The notes: a model not told the origin generated them from the letters alone. A DNA stretch of 64,000 nucleotides from Pantoea sp. IMH (GCF_000599885.1 NZ_JFGT01000002.1:868001-932000), one strand, 5' to 3'. Shown: positions 35,157 through 44,368, counted from the first letter of the stretch. A program made the numbers and translations.

Positions 35157-35172
35157 TGGCCTGAATCCTGCA
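35157..35172 (+). promoter_or_regulatory. Sigma-54 promoter of the allantoin permease gene
   Basis: TGGCCTGAATCCTGCA has GG and GC ten bases apart, a TGGC -24 core and a CTGCA -12 element with one mismatch to TTGCA. The start would lie near 35184, about 35 bases before the ATG. Confidence 0.6.
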
Positions 35173-35218
35173 ATGTTCTCCCCAGCCCAACTGGGGGTGA
35201 TCATATGGAGCAGGTTTC

Positions 35219-36709
35219 ATGCCAAATAATCAAAATGTCTCACCGGCGGCGTCGGCTGAAGCCCGCGCCCACTACAGCCCAAGACTGTGCAATGAAGATC
35301 TGGCCCCGACGCGCCATCAAAGCTGGGGCTGGTATAATATTTTCTCGTTCTGGATGTCTGATGTGCACAGCATGGGCGGCTATGTGGTCGCCGCCAGCTT
35401 CTTCACGCTGGGGCTGGCCAGCTGGCAGGTGCTGCTCTGCCTGCTGGCCGGAATTTGCATCGTTCAGATTTGCGCGAACCTGGTGGCGAAACCAAGTCAG
35501 ATGGCGGGTGTACCTTATGCGGTTATCTGCCGTCAGGCATTTGGCGTGTTTGGCGCAAACATCCCGGCGATAATCCGTGGCCTGATCGCCTTCGCCTGGT
35601 ACGGGATACAGACCTATCTTGCTGCCAATGCCCTGATGCTTGTCTCCCTGAAGTTCTGGCCTGCGCTCGCCCCGATGACTCAGAGCGCCTGGCTGGGCCT
35701 GTCGCAGCTCGGTTGGATCTGCTTTGGCATTATGTGGTTTGCCCAGGCGATGGTGTTCTGGCATGGGATGAACGCCATTAAGCGCTTTATTGATGTTGCC
35801 GGGCCGGCTGTGTATGTCGTGATGGTGGCGCTGGCGGGATGGATTGTATACAAGACCGGCTTTGAGGGTATCTCGCTGACGCTGGCCAGCAAGTCACTTT
35901 CCGGCAGCGAACAGGCTTGGCAGATGCTTACCGCAACCGCGCTGGTCGTCTCCTACTTTTCCGGCCCGCTGCTGAATTTTGGTGACTTCTCCCGCTATGG
36001 TAAAAGCATGAGCGATATCCGGCGTGGCAACCGCTGGGGCCTGCCGTTTAATTTCCTGCTGTTTTCCGTGGTCACCGTGGTTATCGTCTCCGGTACGCAA
36101 TCCCTGTTTGGCCGAATGATCACCGATCCGATTGAGACCGTCAGTCTGGTGGGCAGCGATGTGGCGGTCGCTATTGGTCTGCTGACCATGATTATCGCCA
36201 CTATCGGCATTAATATTGTCGCCAACTTTGTCTCTCCGGCTTTCGACTTTTCGAACTGCTCACCGCAGAGGATCAGCTTTCGTACCGGTGGAATGATCGC
36301 GGCTGTGGGCTCCGTCCTGCTGACCCCATGGAATCTGTTTCAGTCACCGGAACTGATCCATTATACGCTCGACGTGCTGGGCGCTTTTATCGGTCCGCTG
36401 TTTGGGATTTTGCTGTGTGATTTCTATCTGATTAAAGGTGGGAAGGTGTCGGTAGACGATCTCTTTAACGCTACGCCGGCAGGTCAATACTGGTATCGGG
36501 GCGGCTTTAATCCCAAAGCCATCGCGGCGCTGGTGCCTGCCGTGCTGATTGGCCTGACTCTCAGCTTTATCCCTTCCCTTCACGCGATCGCCAACTTCAG
36601 CTGGTTTATCGGCGCGGCGCTTTCAGCAGGTTGCTATCGCTGGATTGCGCGCGAAGAACGTCTGGTCAGCACCACTGCCTATGCAGGTAAGGTGGCCGTT
36701 GAGAAGTGA
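35219..36709 (+). CDS. hpxC: NCS1 allantoin permease (HpxC/PucI type)
   Basis: The 496-residue inner membrane protein belongs to the nucleobase-cation symporter 1 family, with about 12 membrane spans. It has the conserved N-terminal NEDLAPTRHQSWGWYNIFSFWMSDVHSMGGYVVAA, AFAWYGIQTYLAANAL and NFGDFSRYGKS segments of the PucI/AllW allantoin transporters. It diverges from hpxS, whose operon breaks down allantoin, so allantoin is the expected cargo. GGAG precedes the ATG. Confidence 0.9.
   Translation: MPNNQNVSPAASAEARAHYSPRLCNEDLAPTRHQSWGWYNIFSFWMSDVHSMGGYVVAASFFTLGLASWQVLLCLLAGICIVQICANLVAKPSQMAGVPYAVICRQAFGVFGANIPAIIRGLIAFAWYGIQTYLAANALMLVSLKFWPALAPMTQSAWLGLSQLGWICFGIMWFAQAMVFWHGMNAIKRFIDVAGPAVYVVMVALAGWIVYKTGFEGISLTLASKSLSGSEQAWQMLTATALVVSYFSGPLLNFGDFSRYGKSMSDIRRGNRWGLPFNFLLFSVVTVVIVSGTQSLFGRMITDPIETVSLVGSDVAVAIGLLTMIIATIGINIVANFVSPAFDFSNCSPQRISFRTGGMIAAVGSVLLTPWNLFQSPELIHYTLDVLGAFIGPLFGILLCDFYLIKGGKVSVDDLFNATPAGQYWYRGGFNPKAIAALVPAVLIGLTLSFIPSLHAIANFSWFIGAALSAGCYRWIAREERLVSTTAYAGKVAVEK
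35844..35853. other. Second TTGTATACAA palindrome inside the permease gene
   Basis: The 12 bases TTGTATACAAGA are the same as those around the candidate operator 708 bases upstream. It falls in codons for Ile-Val-Tyr-Lys of a membrane segment and may be a downstream auxiliary operator or chance. Confidence 0.35.
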
Positions 36710-36739
36710 TGGATAGCTTCACCCATAAAAATAGCGGCG

Positions 36740-36797
36740 GGCTTTGTCGTTTCTGCGGGCGATGGCAGTTTTATACGGCGCAGAAACGACGAAAGCC
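36740..36797. repeat. Interrupted inverted repeat after hpxC
   Basis: GTCGTTTCTGCG (36746-36757) is repeated inverted at 36779-36790 with a 21-base loop; with a one-base bulge the pairing extends to GGCTTT (36740-36745) and AAAGCC (36792-36797). The outer arm is shared with the tRNA-Asp terminator hairpin, so the two structures exclude each other. It may terminate hpxC. Confidence 0.6.
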
Positions 36798-36822
36798 TGA
36801 CGCATTGCTGCATCAGGCTTTC
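36791..36822 (-). terminator. tRNA-Asp terminator hairpin
   Basis: GAAAGCCTGA (36791-36800) pairs with TCAGGCTTTC (36813-36822) around a 12-base loop, nine bases past the tRNA 3' end on the minus strand. Confidence 0.7.
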
Positions 36823-36830
36823 TGGATACT

Positions 36831-36907
36831 TGGCGGAACGGACGGGGCTCGAACCCGCGACCCCCTGCGTGACAGGCAGGTATTCTAACCAACTGAACTA
36901 CCGCTCC
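36831..36907 (-). tRNA. aspV: tRNA-Asp (GTC)
   Basis: The minus strand gives a complete 77-base cloverleaf from GGAGCGGTAGTTCAGTTGG to CGTTCCGCCA, with encoded CCA and anticodon GTC in CCTGTCACG. It is identical to the tRNA-Asp in the rRNA operon of this window. Its place beside dnaQ is that of E. coli aspV. Confidence 0.97.
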
Positions 36908-36937
36908 GCGCTTTGTTCCCCGTCGGGAACGGGGCGA

Positions 36938-36966
36938 ATATTACGGTGAGGCGATTCGGGCGTCAA
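36938..36966 (-). promoter_or_regulatory. Sigma-70 promoter of tRNA-Asp
   Basis: On the minus strand TTGACG (36966-36961) and TAATAT (36943-36938) are separated by 17 bases and followed by a GC-rich CGCCCCG stretch, the discriminator type of stringently controlled stable-RNA promoters. Confidence 0.8.
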
Positions 36967-37041
36967 CGCTTTTTATTCCACTCTCTGACCGACTGCCTGT
37001 TTTTTCACCCAATGACACATTTTCTTCTGTGCTTCGCGCAT

Positions 37042-37776
37042 TTAAGCCCGCCAGAGGCAGCTTCCGCCTTTTTTCATTACCAAATCCAGGCGCGATTCAT
37101 GGGCAGCGATCTCTTCTGCGCTGGCGGCGACCACCCGCAGGCCTGACGCCGGGCGCGCAACACGGTAAACGGTATCGCCATTGCTCTGCTGCTGACGATC
37201 GCCTTCCATAGAGAAGGCGAGTGAAGTCTGTCCGCCGGTCATGGTCAGGAAAACTTCGGCCAGGATTTCGGAGTCAAGCAGCGCGCCGTGTAGCGTTCGC
37301 TTACTGTTATCTATCTCATAGCGCGAGCAGAGCGCATCCAGACTGTTTCGCTTGCCCGGATAGAGCTTTCTCGCCATCGCCAGGCTGTCAGTAATCTTGC
37401 AGAAGGTCTCGGTTTTGGGGATATCGCGATTGAGTTTGGCAAATTCATAGTCCATAAAGCCGATATCAAAGGGCGCGTTATGGATGACTAATTCCGCCCC
37501 GCTGATGTAGGCGAGGAACTCATCGGCAATATCCGCAAAGGTGGGCTTGTCGGCCAGAAATTCATCGGCAATACCGTGGACGCCAAAGGCTTCGGGATCG
37601 ACCAGCCGATCGGGTTTCAGATAAACGTGGTAGTTATTGCCCGTCAGGCGGCGGTTCACGACCTCAACGGCACCAATTTCGATGATACGATGCCCTTCAT
37701 AGTGCACGCCTATCATGTTCATACCGGTGGTTTCAGTATCGAGAACGATCTGACGCGTTGTATTTACTGTGCTCAT
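37042..37776 (-). CDS. dnaQ: DNA polymerase III epsilon subunit (proofreading exonuclease)
   Basis: The 244-residue DEDDh exonuclease proofreads for the replicative polymerase. Exo I is [10 protein letters not shown] (Asp12, Glu14), Exo II lies around [16 protein letters not shown] and Exo III is [13 protein letters not shown]. The C-terminal tail, which binds the polymerase alpha subunit, ends [10 protein letters not shown] as in E. coli. It diverges from rnhA with a 51-base gap, the arrangement known from E. coli where the promoters overlap. Confidence 0.97.
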   Translation of the reverse strand: MSTVNTTRQIVLDTETTGMNMIGVHYEGHRIIEIGAVEVVNRRLTGNNYHVYLKPDRLVDPEAFGVHGIADEFLADKPTFADIADEFLAYISGAELVIHNAPFDIGFMDYEFAKLNRDIPKTETFCKITDSLAMARKLYPGKRNSLDALCSRYEIDNSKRTLHGALLDSEILAEVFLTMTGGQTSLAFSMEGDRQQQSNGDTVYRVARPASGLRVVAASAEEIAAHESRLDLVMKKGGSCLWRA

Positions 37777-37827
37777 AGGACCCGTTTATGTCAGACTTGG
37801 CATTTTTCAGCAGGGAGTCTACCAGAG

Positions 37828-38295
37828 ATGCCTAAGCAGGTAGAAATATTCACCGATGGTTCGTGCCTTGGCAATCCTGGCCCGGGCGGTTACGGTGCCA
37901 TTTTACGCTATGGTCAGCATGAAAAAACCTTCAGCGCCGGCTATTTTCTGACGACCAATAACCGCATGGAGCTGATGGCCGCAATTGTGGCACTTGAAGC
38001 CTTAACGCAGCAATGCGATGTCGTCATCAGCACAGACAGTCAGTACGTCCGTCAGGGGATCACCAGTTGGATCCATAACTGGAAAAAGCGCGGCTGGAAA
38101 ACGGCAGATAAGAAGCCGGTGAAGAATGTCGATTTATGGAAGCGCCTCGATACCGCGCTCAGCCATCATCAGATCCGCTGGGAGTGGGTTAAAGGCCACG
38201 CCGGCCATGAAGAGAACGAACGCTGTGACGAGCTGGCCCGCGCGGCGGCCGGTAGTCCGGCCTTTGAAGATATCGGCTATCAGTCCGCTTCCTGA
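37828..38295 (+). CDS. rnhA: Ribonuclease HI
   Basis: RNase HI removes RNA from RNA-DNA hybrids. The 155-residue product has the carboxylate residues Asp10 ([15 protein letters not shown]), Glu48 (NRMELMAAI), Asp70 (STDSQYV) and Asp134 (NERCDELAR). The ATG at 37828 gives [12 protein letters not shown]; a much longer open frame overlapping dnaQ is not used. It is divergent from dnaQ, and its 3' end overlaps that of yafS by 16 bases. Confidence 0.97.
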   Translation: MPKQVEIFTDGSCLGNPGPGGYGAILRYGQHEKTFSAGYFLTTNNRMELMAAIVALEALTQQCDVVISTDSQYVRQGITSWIHNWKKRGWKTADKKPVKNVDLWKRLDTALSHHQIRWEWVKGHAGHEENERCDELARAAAGSPAFEDIGYQSAS

Positions 38296-39017
38296 TCGCG
38301 TTGCCGGGCGTGATACTGACTGGTCGCGCCCACCGCCGCTCTGATCCGGTTCTTCGCGACCTTCTTTTTAGCCGGATTCATCGTCAGCGGGAAGGTGCGC
38401 TTACGTGCCACAATAATGCTCAGGCATCCCAGCGCCGGAAAATGCGTACTGATCACTTTCCCGCCCTGCTGATTCCAGGGCAGCACCTGAAAACGGGTGC
38501 GCTGCACGACTTCATAATTCAGCAGGCCCAGCCAGTCCATTAGCCGCATCTGCGTAAACATTCTGCTGTTCCAGGGAACACGCCGGTGAAGACCGGGAAT
38601 AAGTTTGCCAATCCCCAGCACGCTGAAGGGATTAAATCCGCTGATAATCATCCAGCCATTGTCTATCAGTACTCTATCCACCTCACGCAGAATGTGGTGC
38701 GGATCGCTGCTCCAGGCGAGACAGTGGGCCAGCAGGCAGGCGTCAACCGATTTGGATTCAAAAGGCAGGCTCATCGGATCGGCAATGACCTGCAGATTGT
38801 CGCCGCGCAGCCCCACGTTGACCTGATGGGATATTGCACAGGCCTCAGTATCGATTTCCGCACTGAGAGGGCCAATCTTCAGAAGATGGAAGCCATATAT
38901 CTTAGCCAGACAGGGTTGCAGATGCCGGGTCAGCGCATCACGGTAAAACTCCCCCCAGGGCATCTCCCCCCAGGCGTACGGCACATGACGAATTTGGCGT
39001 GTTTTAGCAGGCTTCAT
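38280..39017 (-). CDS. yafS: YafS-type putative methyltransferase
   Basis: The 245-residue product is a class I methyltransferase-like protein with the YafS layout: [20 protein letters not shown] at the start, [41 protein letters not shown] as motif II-III region and a basic C-terminus. Its substrate is unknown. It lies between rnhA and gloB and diverges from gloB with a 44-base gap, as in E. coli. Confidence 0.9.
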   Translation of the reverse strand: MKPAKTRQIRHVPYAWGEMPWGEFYRDALTRHLQPCLAKIYGFHLLKIGPLSAEIDTEACAISHQVNVGLRGDNLQVIADPMSLPFESKSVDACLLAHCLAWSSDPHHILREVDRVLIDNGWMIISGFNPFSVLGIGKLIPGLHRRVPWNSRMFTQMRLMDWLGLLNYEVVQRTRFQVLPWNQQGGKVISTHFPALGCLSIIVARKRTFPLTMNPAKKKVAKNRIRAAVGATSQYHARQRDQEAD

Positions 39018-39061
39018 GCTTTACCATCTTCTTTCCATTTCGACCATTCAGTGAGGCGATG

Positions 39062-39817
39062 ATGAATCTTACCAGTATTCCGGCACTCGATGATAACTAC
39101 ATCTGGACATTAAATAACGAGGATGGTCAGTGTCTGATTGTCGATCCAGGCGAAGCGGCACCAGTACTGGCGATGCTGAAAAAAAATCGCTGGCAGCCCG
39201 TAGCTGTTCTCCTTACCCATCATCATCACGATCACGTTGGCGGCGTGAAAGAGCTGCTGTCTCATTTTCCTGAACTGACTGTCTATGGCCCTGAAGAGAC
39301 GGTAAACAAGGGGACCACCGCAGTGGTAAAGGAAGATGACCATATCAAAATTTTGGATCTTGAGTTTCGTGTGATGGCGACGCCCGGCCATACTTTAGGA
39401 CATATCTCATATTACAGCGCGCCTTATCTTTTCTGTGGCGACACGCTCTTTTCTGGCGGCTGTGGACGGTTATTTGAGGGCACGGCTAAACAAATGTTCT
39501 CATCTTTTCAAAAGATTAATCAACTTCCCGCAGAGACGCTGGTTTGCTGTGCGCATGAATATACCTTATCAAATATGAAGTTTGCTGCGACGCTTTTACC
39601 CCAGGATGCCGGGATATCGGCGTATTATCTTAAAATTAAAGAGTTACGGGCAAAAAAGCAGGTTACATTACCGACAACGCTGTCGCTTGAGCGGCAGATT
39701 AACGTTTTCCTGAGAACACAAGAGGCTGATATACAGGCTGTTTCTTTCGAAGACTCTCTGCAAAGGGATGAGTGGGAGATATTTTCAGCCTTACGTCAGA
39801 AGAAAGACCATTTTTGA
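39062..39817 (+). CDS. gloB: Hydroxyacylglutathione hydrolase (glyoxalase II)
   Basis: GloB hydrolyses S-lactoylglutathione to lactate and glutathione, ending methylglyoxal detoxification. The 251-residue metallo-beta-lactamase-fold protein has the metal motif [10 protein letters not shown], the [10 protein letters not shown] and [11 protein letters not shown] segments and CAHEYT. The second of two adjacent ATGs (39062) gives [15 protein letters not shown], the family start; GAGG is upstream. A terminator hairpin follows. Confidence 0.95.
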   Translation: MNLTSIPALDDNYIWTLNNEDGQCLIVDPGEAAPVLAMLKKNRWQPVAVLLTHHHHDHVGGVKELLSHFPELTVYGPEETVNKGTTAVVKEDDHIKILDLEFRVMATPGHTLGHISYYSAPYLFCGDTLFSGGCGRLFEGTAKQMFSSFQKINQLPAETLVCCAHEYTLSNMKFAATLLPQDAGISAYYLKIKELRAKKQVTLPTTLSLERQINVFLRTQEADIQAVSFEDSLQRDEWEIFSALRQKKDHF

Positions 39818-39837
39818 TTTTTCAGGTTGTGTTGGGC

Positions 39838-39867
39838 AAGACGAGCACGTATAGTTGCTCGTCTTTT
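39838..39867 (+). terminator. gloB intrinsic terminator
   Basis: AAGACGAGCA (39838-39847) pairs with TGCTCGTCTT (39856-39865) and two more T residues follow. It overlaps the leader of mltD, which starts at 39889. Confidence 0.7.
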
Positions 39868-39888
39868 AAGCGACAAATTGATACACAC

Positions 39889-41253
39889 ATGAAGGCTAAA
39901 GCGATATTACTCGCCTCAGTCTTGCTGGCCGGGTGCCAGGCATCTCAGCATGATGCCACTCAGCCCGAACAGCATGCACAGAGCTTGTCTTCAGCGAGTA
40001 ATGAGAAAGACACGGATCGGTTGTTATCACCGCGTTGGCAGGATGATGGAACGAGCCTGACGCAGGATAAAAACCTGTGGAATTTCATTGGTGACGAGCT
40101 GAAGATGAAGGTCCCGGATAATGCACGGGTACGCGAACAGAAACAGAAGTATTTGAGACACAAGAGCTATCTCCACGATGTAACATTACGGGCAGAGCCG
40201 TATATGTACTGGATAGTCGAGCAGATTAAGCAACGTAATATGCCGATGGAACTGGTACTACTACCCATAGTGGAGAGCGCTTTTGATCCCCATGCCACTT
40301 CTTCCGCCAATGCTGCCGGCATCTGGCAGATAGTGCCGCAGACGGGGCGAAATTATGGTCTGAAACAGACCCAGTGGTATGACGGGCGTCGTGATGTTGT
40401 CGCCTCGACCCGCGCAGCGCTGGATATTATGCAGCGCATGAACCGCATGTTCGATGGTGACTGGTTACTGACCATCGCCGCCTATAACAGCGGAGAAGGT
40501 CGGGTGCTCAAAGCCATGAAAGCGAATAAAGCCCGCGGTAAGCCGACGGACTTCTGGTCGCTCTCGCTGCCGAAAGAAACGACAATTTACGTACCGAAGA
40601 TGTTGGCGCTGGGCGATATTCTCAAGCACAACAAGCGTTACGGCATCCGTTTACCGACCCCCAATAAGACCCGTGCTCTGGCGCGTGTTGAAGTGGGTCA
40701 GCCGATTGAACTGACGCAGGCGGCCGAGATGGCCGGTATGTCGGTCAGCAAGCTGAAAAATTATAACGCGGGTTACAAGCGCGGCAGAACAGCACCGAAC
40801 GGGCCTCACTATATTATGGTGCCGAAGTCGAACGTTGCGAAGTTACGCAACTCTCTGGCGAGCGGTGATATTTTAGCGGTGCAGCCGGTTGCGCTGGCGA
40901 AAAACGGTGGCGGCAAGACCTACAAGGTCCGTAACGGTGACACCCTGTCCAGCATTGCGCAGCGTAATAACGTCTCCGTTAAAGCGTTACAGCAGGCGAA
41001 TAACCTGCGTGGCGCGGTTATTAAACCAGGACAAACGTTGAGTCTGGGCGGCGGCAGCGCCACCACCCTGGCCGATAATGGCAACAGCATCACCTATAAA
41101 GTCCGTAAAGGTGATTCTCTGGCCAGCATCGCTAAACGTCATGGGGTAAACCTGAAGGATGTGATGCGCTGGAACAGTGGAGGATCGGAGAATATCCGTC
41201 CTGGCGATAAGCTGACGCTGTTTGTGACCAACAGCAGCACACCTCAAAGTTAA
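39889..41253 (+). CDS. mltD: Membrane-bound lytic murein transglycosylase D
   Basis: MltD cuts peptidoglycan glycan strands at the outer membrane. The 454-residue product has a lipoprotein signal with LLAGC (Cys16), an SLT domain (about residues 105-230) with the catalytic Glu in LPIVESAFDPHATSSANAAGIWQ, and two C-terminal LysM repeats starting near KTYKVRNGDTLSSIAQ and ITYKVRKGDSLASIAK. The ATG at 39889 is chosen because it starts the lipoprotein signal. Length and two LysM copies match E. coli. Confidence 0.95.
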   Translation: MKAKAILLASVLLAGCQASQHDATQPEQHAQSLSSASNEKDTDRLLSPRWQDDGTSLTQDKNLWNFIGDELKMKVPDNARVREQKQKYLRHKSYLHDVTLRAEPYMYWIVEQIKQRNMPMELVLLPIVESAFDPHATSSANAAGIWQIVPQTGRNYGLKQTQWYDGRRDVVASTRAALDIMQRMNRMFDGDWLLTIAAYNSGEGRVLKAMKANKARGKPTDFWSLSLPKETTIYVPKMLALGDILKHNKRYGIRLPTPNKTRALARVEVGQPIELTQAAEMAGMSVSKLKNYNAGYKRGRTAPNGPHYIMVPKSNVAKLRNSLASGDILAVQPVALAKNGGGKTYKVRNGDTLSSIAQRNNVSVKALQQANNLRGAVIKPGQTLSLGGGSATTLADNGNSITYKVRKGDSLASIAKRHGVNLKDVMRWNSGGSENIRPGDKLTLFVTNSSTPQS

Positions 41254-41267
41254 CAGGTTAGCCTGTT

Positions 41268-41297
41268 AAAAAAGCCAATCTCCGGATTGGCTTTTTT
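41268..41297 (+). terminator. mltD intrinsic terminator
   Basis: AAAGCCAATC (41271-41280) pairs with GATTGGCTTT (41285-41294) over a TCCG tetraloop; a run of T residues follows and A residues precede, so it can work in both directions. Confidence 0.85.
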
Positions 41298-41342
41298 TAT
41301 GCTTCACGATCCTGTCGTGGTATTACCGCGCTTACGGAATTG

Positions 41343-42110
41343 TCAGGCTGTTTTTACCGCCTCGATAAAGATCGTATCGGCACTAAAACTGCCATCTGGC
41401 TGAAGGGAGTAATAACGCTGTACCTCTTCAGACGCTGCTTGCTGCAAGGCTCTGATCGCTTCGACCATTACCGCTGGCGTACGCATCCGTTCAATCCACT
41501 CCGGAAACGCTAATGCCAGCCGGTCCTGACTGACCGCGCTGATTGCCAGCCCGGCGTCTGTCAGCATCGACAGCCATTCGCCGGGCGAATAATCCCGGAC
41601 GTGGGAGGTATCCCGTAGCGCTTCAACCGTCTGTAACCAGATATCAAGCAGTGGATGTCCCGGCGAGCTGACATCCATAAAAATAACCCGCCCTCGTGGT
41701 TTAAGTACACGTTTAACCTCACGCAGGGCGCTGCCTACGTCATGCCAGTGATGCGCAGAATAGCGGCTGATAACGATATCAAACTGTTCATCTGTAAAAG
41801 GCAATTTCTCAGCGTAACCCTGCGTGGTGGTTAAGTGTGTATAACCCCGCTTTTTTGCCTCTGCCCTGACCACCTCTAACATTTCATACGAAAGATCATA
41901 AGCCACAACGCTGCTAACGTGCTGAGCGGCAACGTAGCTGGCATGCCCTCCGCCACAGCCCAGGTCCAGCACGCTGGCCGCCTTCTCTTCCGCAAGACGT
42001 TCGCCCAGTCGTATGAGATCGCGCCCACCGGCATGTACAGCGCTGTTCAGATAGGCGTCTGCCTGGGCGCCGAACTGGTTATTAACATGCTCATGATGCC
42101 CCATTGCCAT
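41343..42110 (-). CDS. yafE: SAM-dependent methyltransferase YafE
   Basis: The 255-residue class I methyltransferase has motif I VLDLGCGGGHASY (about residues 46-58), VVAYDLSYEMLEVVR, and the ISRYSAHHWHDVGSALREVKRVLKPRG segment typical of UbiE-like enzymes. Its substrate is unknown. The ATG at 42110 gives MAMGHHEHVNNQF; longer frames would run into yafD. It follows yafD on the same strand, as in E. coli. Confidence 0.88.
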   Translation of the reverse strand: MAMGHHEHVNNQFGAQADAYLNSAVHAGGRDLIRLGERLAEEKAASVLDLGCGGGHASYVAAQHVSSVVAYDLSYEMLEVVRAEAKKRGYTHLTTTQGYAEKLPFTDEQFDIVISRYSAHHWHDVGSALREVKRVLKPRGRVIFMDVSSPGHPLLDIWLQTVEALRDTSHVRDYSPGEWLSMLTDAGLAISAVSQDRLALAFPEWIERMRTPAVMVEAIRALQQAASEEVQRYYSLQPDGSFSADTIFIEAVKTA

Positions 42111-42189
42111 CGTTAATTCCCTTATTACGGTTTTCAGTGGTGGGCAGACTATATTGCCGATCTGCCCATGGAGGCAGGCCAGCATTTCC

Positions 42190-42993
42190 TCAGAGGAGCG
42201 AAGGCTTGCCGGGATGGAATTCGACAAGTAGCGGATTGTGATCGGAGGCGCGCGTCACCAGAACGGACGCTTTGGCTACGCCCATACCGCGATAGAAAAC
42301 GAAATCGAGAGGTCTGCCAAACGCTTTACGGCGGTGGTCGTCGGTGAACCCTACCTCTTCAAGCCCCATGTCGCGGGCGAAGTTGTAGAGCGCGTTGATT
42401 CGCTGACGACTCCAGGCATTGAAATCCCCGGCCATAATCACCGGCCCCTGATGATGGATGATCTGCTCACCGATAGGTCCCAACTGTTTGCTGTAGACGT
42501 CAATGCCCAGACTAAAATTGACGGCATGGATGTTCACGACCATCAGCATCTCATTGCTGGGAAGCGGATAAGCAGTCACCAGCGCGGATTTCGCTAACCG
42601 CAGGAGCGGCTCACGCTCACGCAGCGGATAGCAATAAACAGGGTGTGCAGAGGCGAGCGTCATAACGCCTGAGGGATGCTGAGGCAGCACAAACGCAGGA
42701 ACCTGATCGGCCGCAAGGTAGTTGCTGGTAGCAAATTTAACCAGTTCCGGCGTGGTCTGCGCTTCCTGTAGCAACACCAGATGCGCATCTTTGCCAAAGT
42801 TCTGTAATACAGAGAGCCAGTCTGCACGCTGTTGCTTAAAAATGTTCCATACCAGCACGCGCAACGCCGACTCTGTTGTTAAAGGTTCGCCTGGAGGCAG
42901 GGCCTGCCCAACGTGCAGCATCGCACCAGGCGGAAATATCCGTTCCGCTGGCTGCCCCGCTACATATCTCATGGCATAGGTCTTTTTACGCAC
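42190..42993 (-). CDS. yafD: YafD, endonuclease/exonuclease/phosphatase-family protein
   Basis: The 267-residue product aligns over its whole length with E. coli YafD. It has an EEP fold with [28 protein letters not shown] (metal Glu), [14 protein letters not shown] and [13 protein letters not shown] (catalytic Asp-His). The [19 protein letters not shown] start is conserved, so the first ATG is used. Its physiological target is not firmly known. Confidence 0.92.
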   Translation of the reverse strand: MRKKTYAMRYVAGQPAERIFPPGAMLHVGQALPPGEPLTTESALRVLVWNIFKQQRADWLSVLQNFGKDAHLVLLQEAQTTPELVKFATSNYLAADQVPAFVLPQHPSGVMTLASAHPVYCYPLREREPLLRLAKSALVTAYPLPSNEMLMVVNIHAVNFSLGIDVYSKQLGPIGEQIIHHQGPVIMAGDFNAWSRQRINALYNFARDMGLEEVGFTDDHRRKAFGRPLDFVFYRGMGVAKASVLVTRASDHNPLLVEFHPGKPSLL

Positions 42994-43283
42994 TTTACCG
43001 CCTGGCTATTGTTACCGCTAACGATCACGCTTAGTCATTCAGTTATAGGGGCTTTAAGGCGGAGTTTCAATCAGAGCCTGCTAATTAACGTCAGAGTGAC
43101 TGGTAAGCAAATGCAAACAGGCCTGGTAAAACTGCCTGCTTTTACGCTGAGATAAACCATCCTGTTTACGACGATTTGCAAAGCCGGTGCGACTTTACCG
43201 CCAGCAATGGTGCTATCTGTGAGTGCATGTTTAAATAGCAAAACCAAAAACTGTGCAGCTGGGATTTTGCGAAAGGAGTGATC

Positions 43284-44189
43284 ATGCGGGCGACGTCAGA
43301 AGAACTGCAAATTTTTGTTGCCGTGGTGGAAAGCGGTAGTTTCAGCCGGGCGGCAGAGCAGCTTAAAATGGCGAATTCCGCGGTAAGTCGTGCGGTAAAA
43401 AAACTGGAAACGAAGCTTGGCGTGGAGCTTCTCACCCGTACCACCAGACAAGTTAAGCTTACCCAGGAAGGAGAAACGTACTTCCGGCGAGTACAGCATA
43501 TTCTGCAGGAGATGGCCGCCGCAGAAAATGAGTTAATGGAAAGTCGAAACATGCCGCAGGGGCTTTTGCGCATTGATGCCGCTACGCCGGTTGTACTACA
43601 CCTGGTGATGCCGATGGTGAATGCTTTCCGCGAACGCTATCCTGACGTCAGGCTGTCGCTGGTTTCTTCAGAGACTTTCATCAATCTGATTGAACGCAAA
43701 GTTGATATCGCCATCCGTGCCGGTAACCTGACGGATTCCAGCCTGCGTGCCCGTCATCTTTTTACCAGCTACAGGAAAATCGTGGCCAGCCCCGCCTATC
43801 TTCAACGACATGGTGTACCTCAACAGGCTGAGGAACTAAACGTTCATCACTGCCTGGGCTTTGTGGAACCTCAAAGTCTGAATCGCTGGCCGGTATCGCA
43901 GAAAGATGGGCAACTTTATGAAATAAATCCGGCTGTCACCTCAAACAGCGGTGAAACGCTCAGACAGCTTTGCCTGACCGGGAATGGCATAGCCTGCCTT
44001 TCCGATTATATGATTGACCAGGATATTGAATCTGGCAGATTGATCGAGCTGCTGACAGAGCAACGGCTACCGGTTGAAATGCCTTTCAATGCGGTCTATT
44101 ACAGCGATCGCGCAGTCAGTACGCGCATCCGGGCATTTATTGATTTTATGAGTGAGTGGATAAAAACGGAGCAGCGCCGGCAGGATTGA
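43284..44189 (+). CDS. yafC: LysR-family regulator YafC
   Basis: The 301-residue LysR regulator has an N-terminal winged helix ([26 protein letters not shown]) and a periplasmic-binding-like effector domain. It matches E. coli YafC closely, including [20 protein letters not shown] and [17 protein letters not shown]. The ATG at 43284, six bases after AAAGGAG, is preferred to the GTG at 43278. It diverges from yafD across about 290 bases in which no confident promoter was found. The E. coli dkgB gene that would come next is absent. Confidence 0.92.
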   Translation: MRATSEELQIFVAVVESGSFSRAAEQLKMANSAVSRAVKKLETKLGVELLTRTTRQVKLTQEGETYFRRVQHILQEMAAAENELMESRNMPQGLLRIDAATPVVLHLVMPMVNAFRERYPDVRLSLVSSETFINLIERKVDIAIRAGNLTDSSLRARHLFTSYRKIVASPAYLQRHGVPQQAEELNVHHCLGFVEPQSLNRWPVSQKDGQLYEINPAVTSNSGETLRQLCLTGNGIACLSDYMIDQDIESGRLIELLTEQRLPVEMPFNAVYYSDRAVSTRIRAFIDFMSEWIKTEQRRQD

Positions 44190-44249
44190 AGAATAGAAGA
44201 AAGAACCAGCGTAAGCGGGATATGCGCGACTAAGCCAAAACCAGATCAC

Positions 44250-44280
44250 AAAAAAGCCCTGAGTCTTATGACTCAGGGCT
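44250..44280 (-). terminator. rRNA operon terminator
   Basis: On the minus strand AGCCCTGAGT (44280-44271) pairs with ACTCAGGGCT (44264-44255) and is followed by a run of T residues (44255-44250). It lies 12 bases after the last tRNA of the operon. Confidence 0.9.
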
Positions 44281-44291
44281 CACTGTTTAAG

Positions 44292-44368
44292 TGGCGGAAC
44301 GGACGGGGCTCGAACCCGCGACCCCCTGCGTGACAGGCAGGTATTCTAACCAACTGAACTACCGCTCC
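44292..44368 (-). tRNA. tRNA-Asp (GTC), distal gene of the rRNA operon
   Basis: The 77-base sequence is identical to the tRNA-Asp at 36831-36907, with encoded CCA. It is the last gene of the rRNA operon, as aspU is in E. coli rrnH, which has the same neighbours (gmhB on one side, yafC on the other). Confidence 0.97.

Noticed and set aside
36831..36907. tRNA-Asp as an integration site of a genomic island
   Set aside because: No direct repeat of the tRNA 3' end and no integrase gene was found on either side; the only other copy is the complete tRNA-Asp of the rRNA operon.
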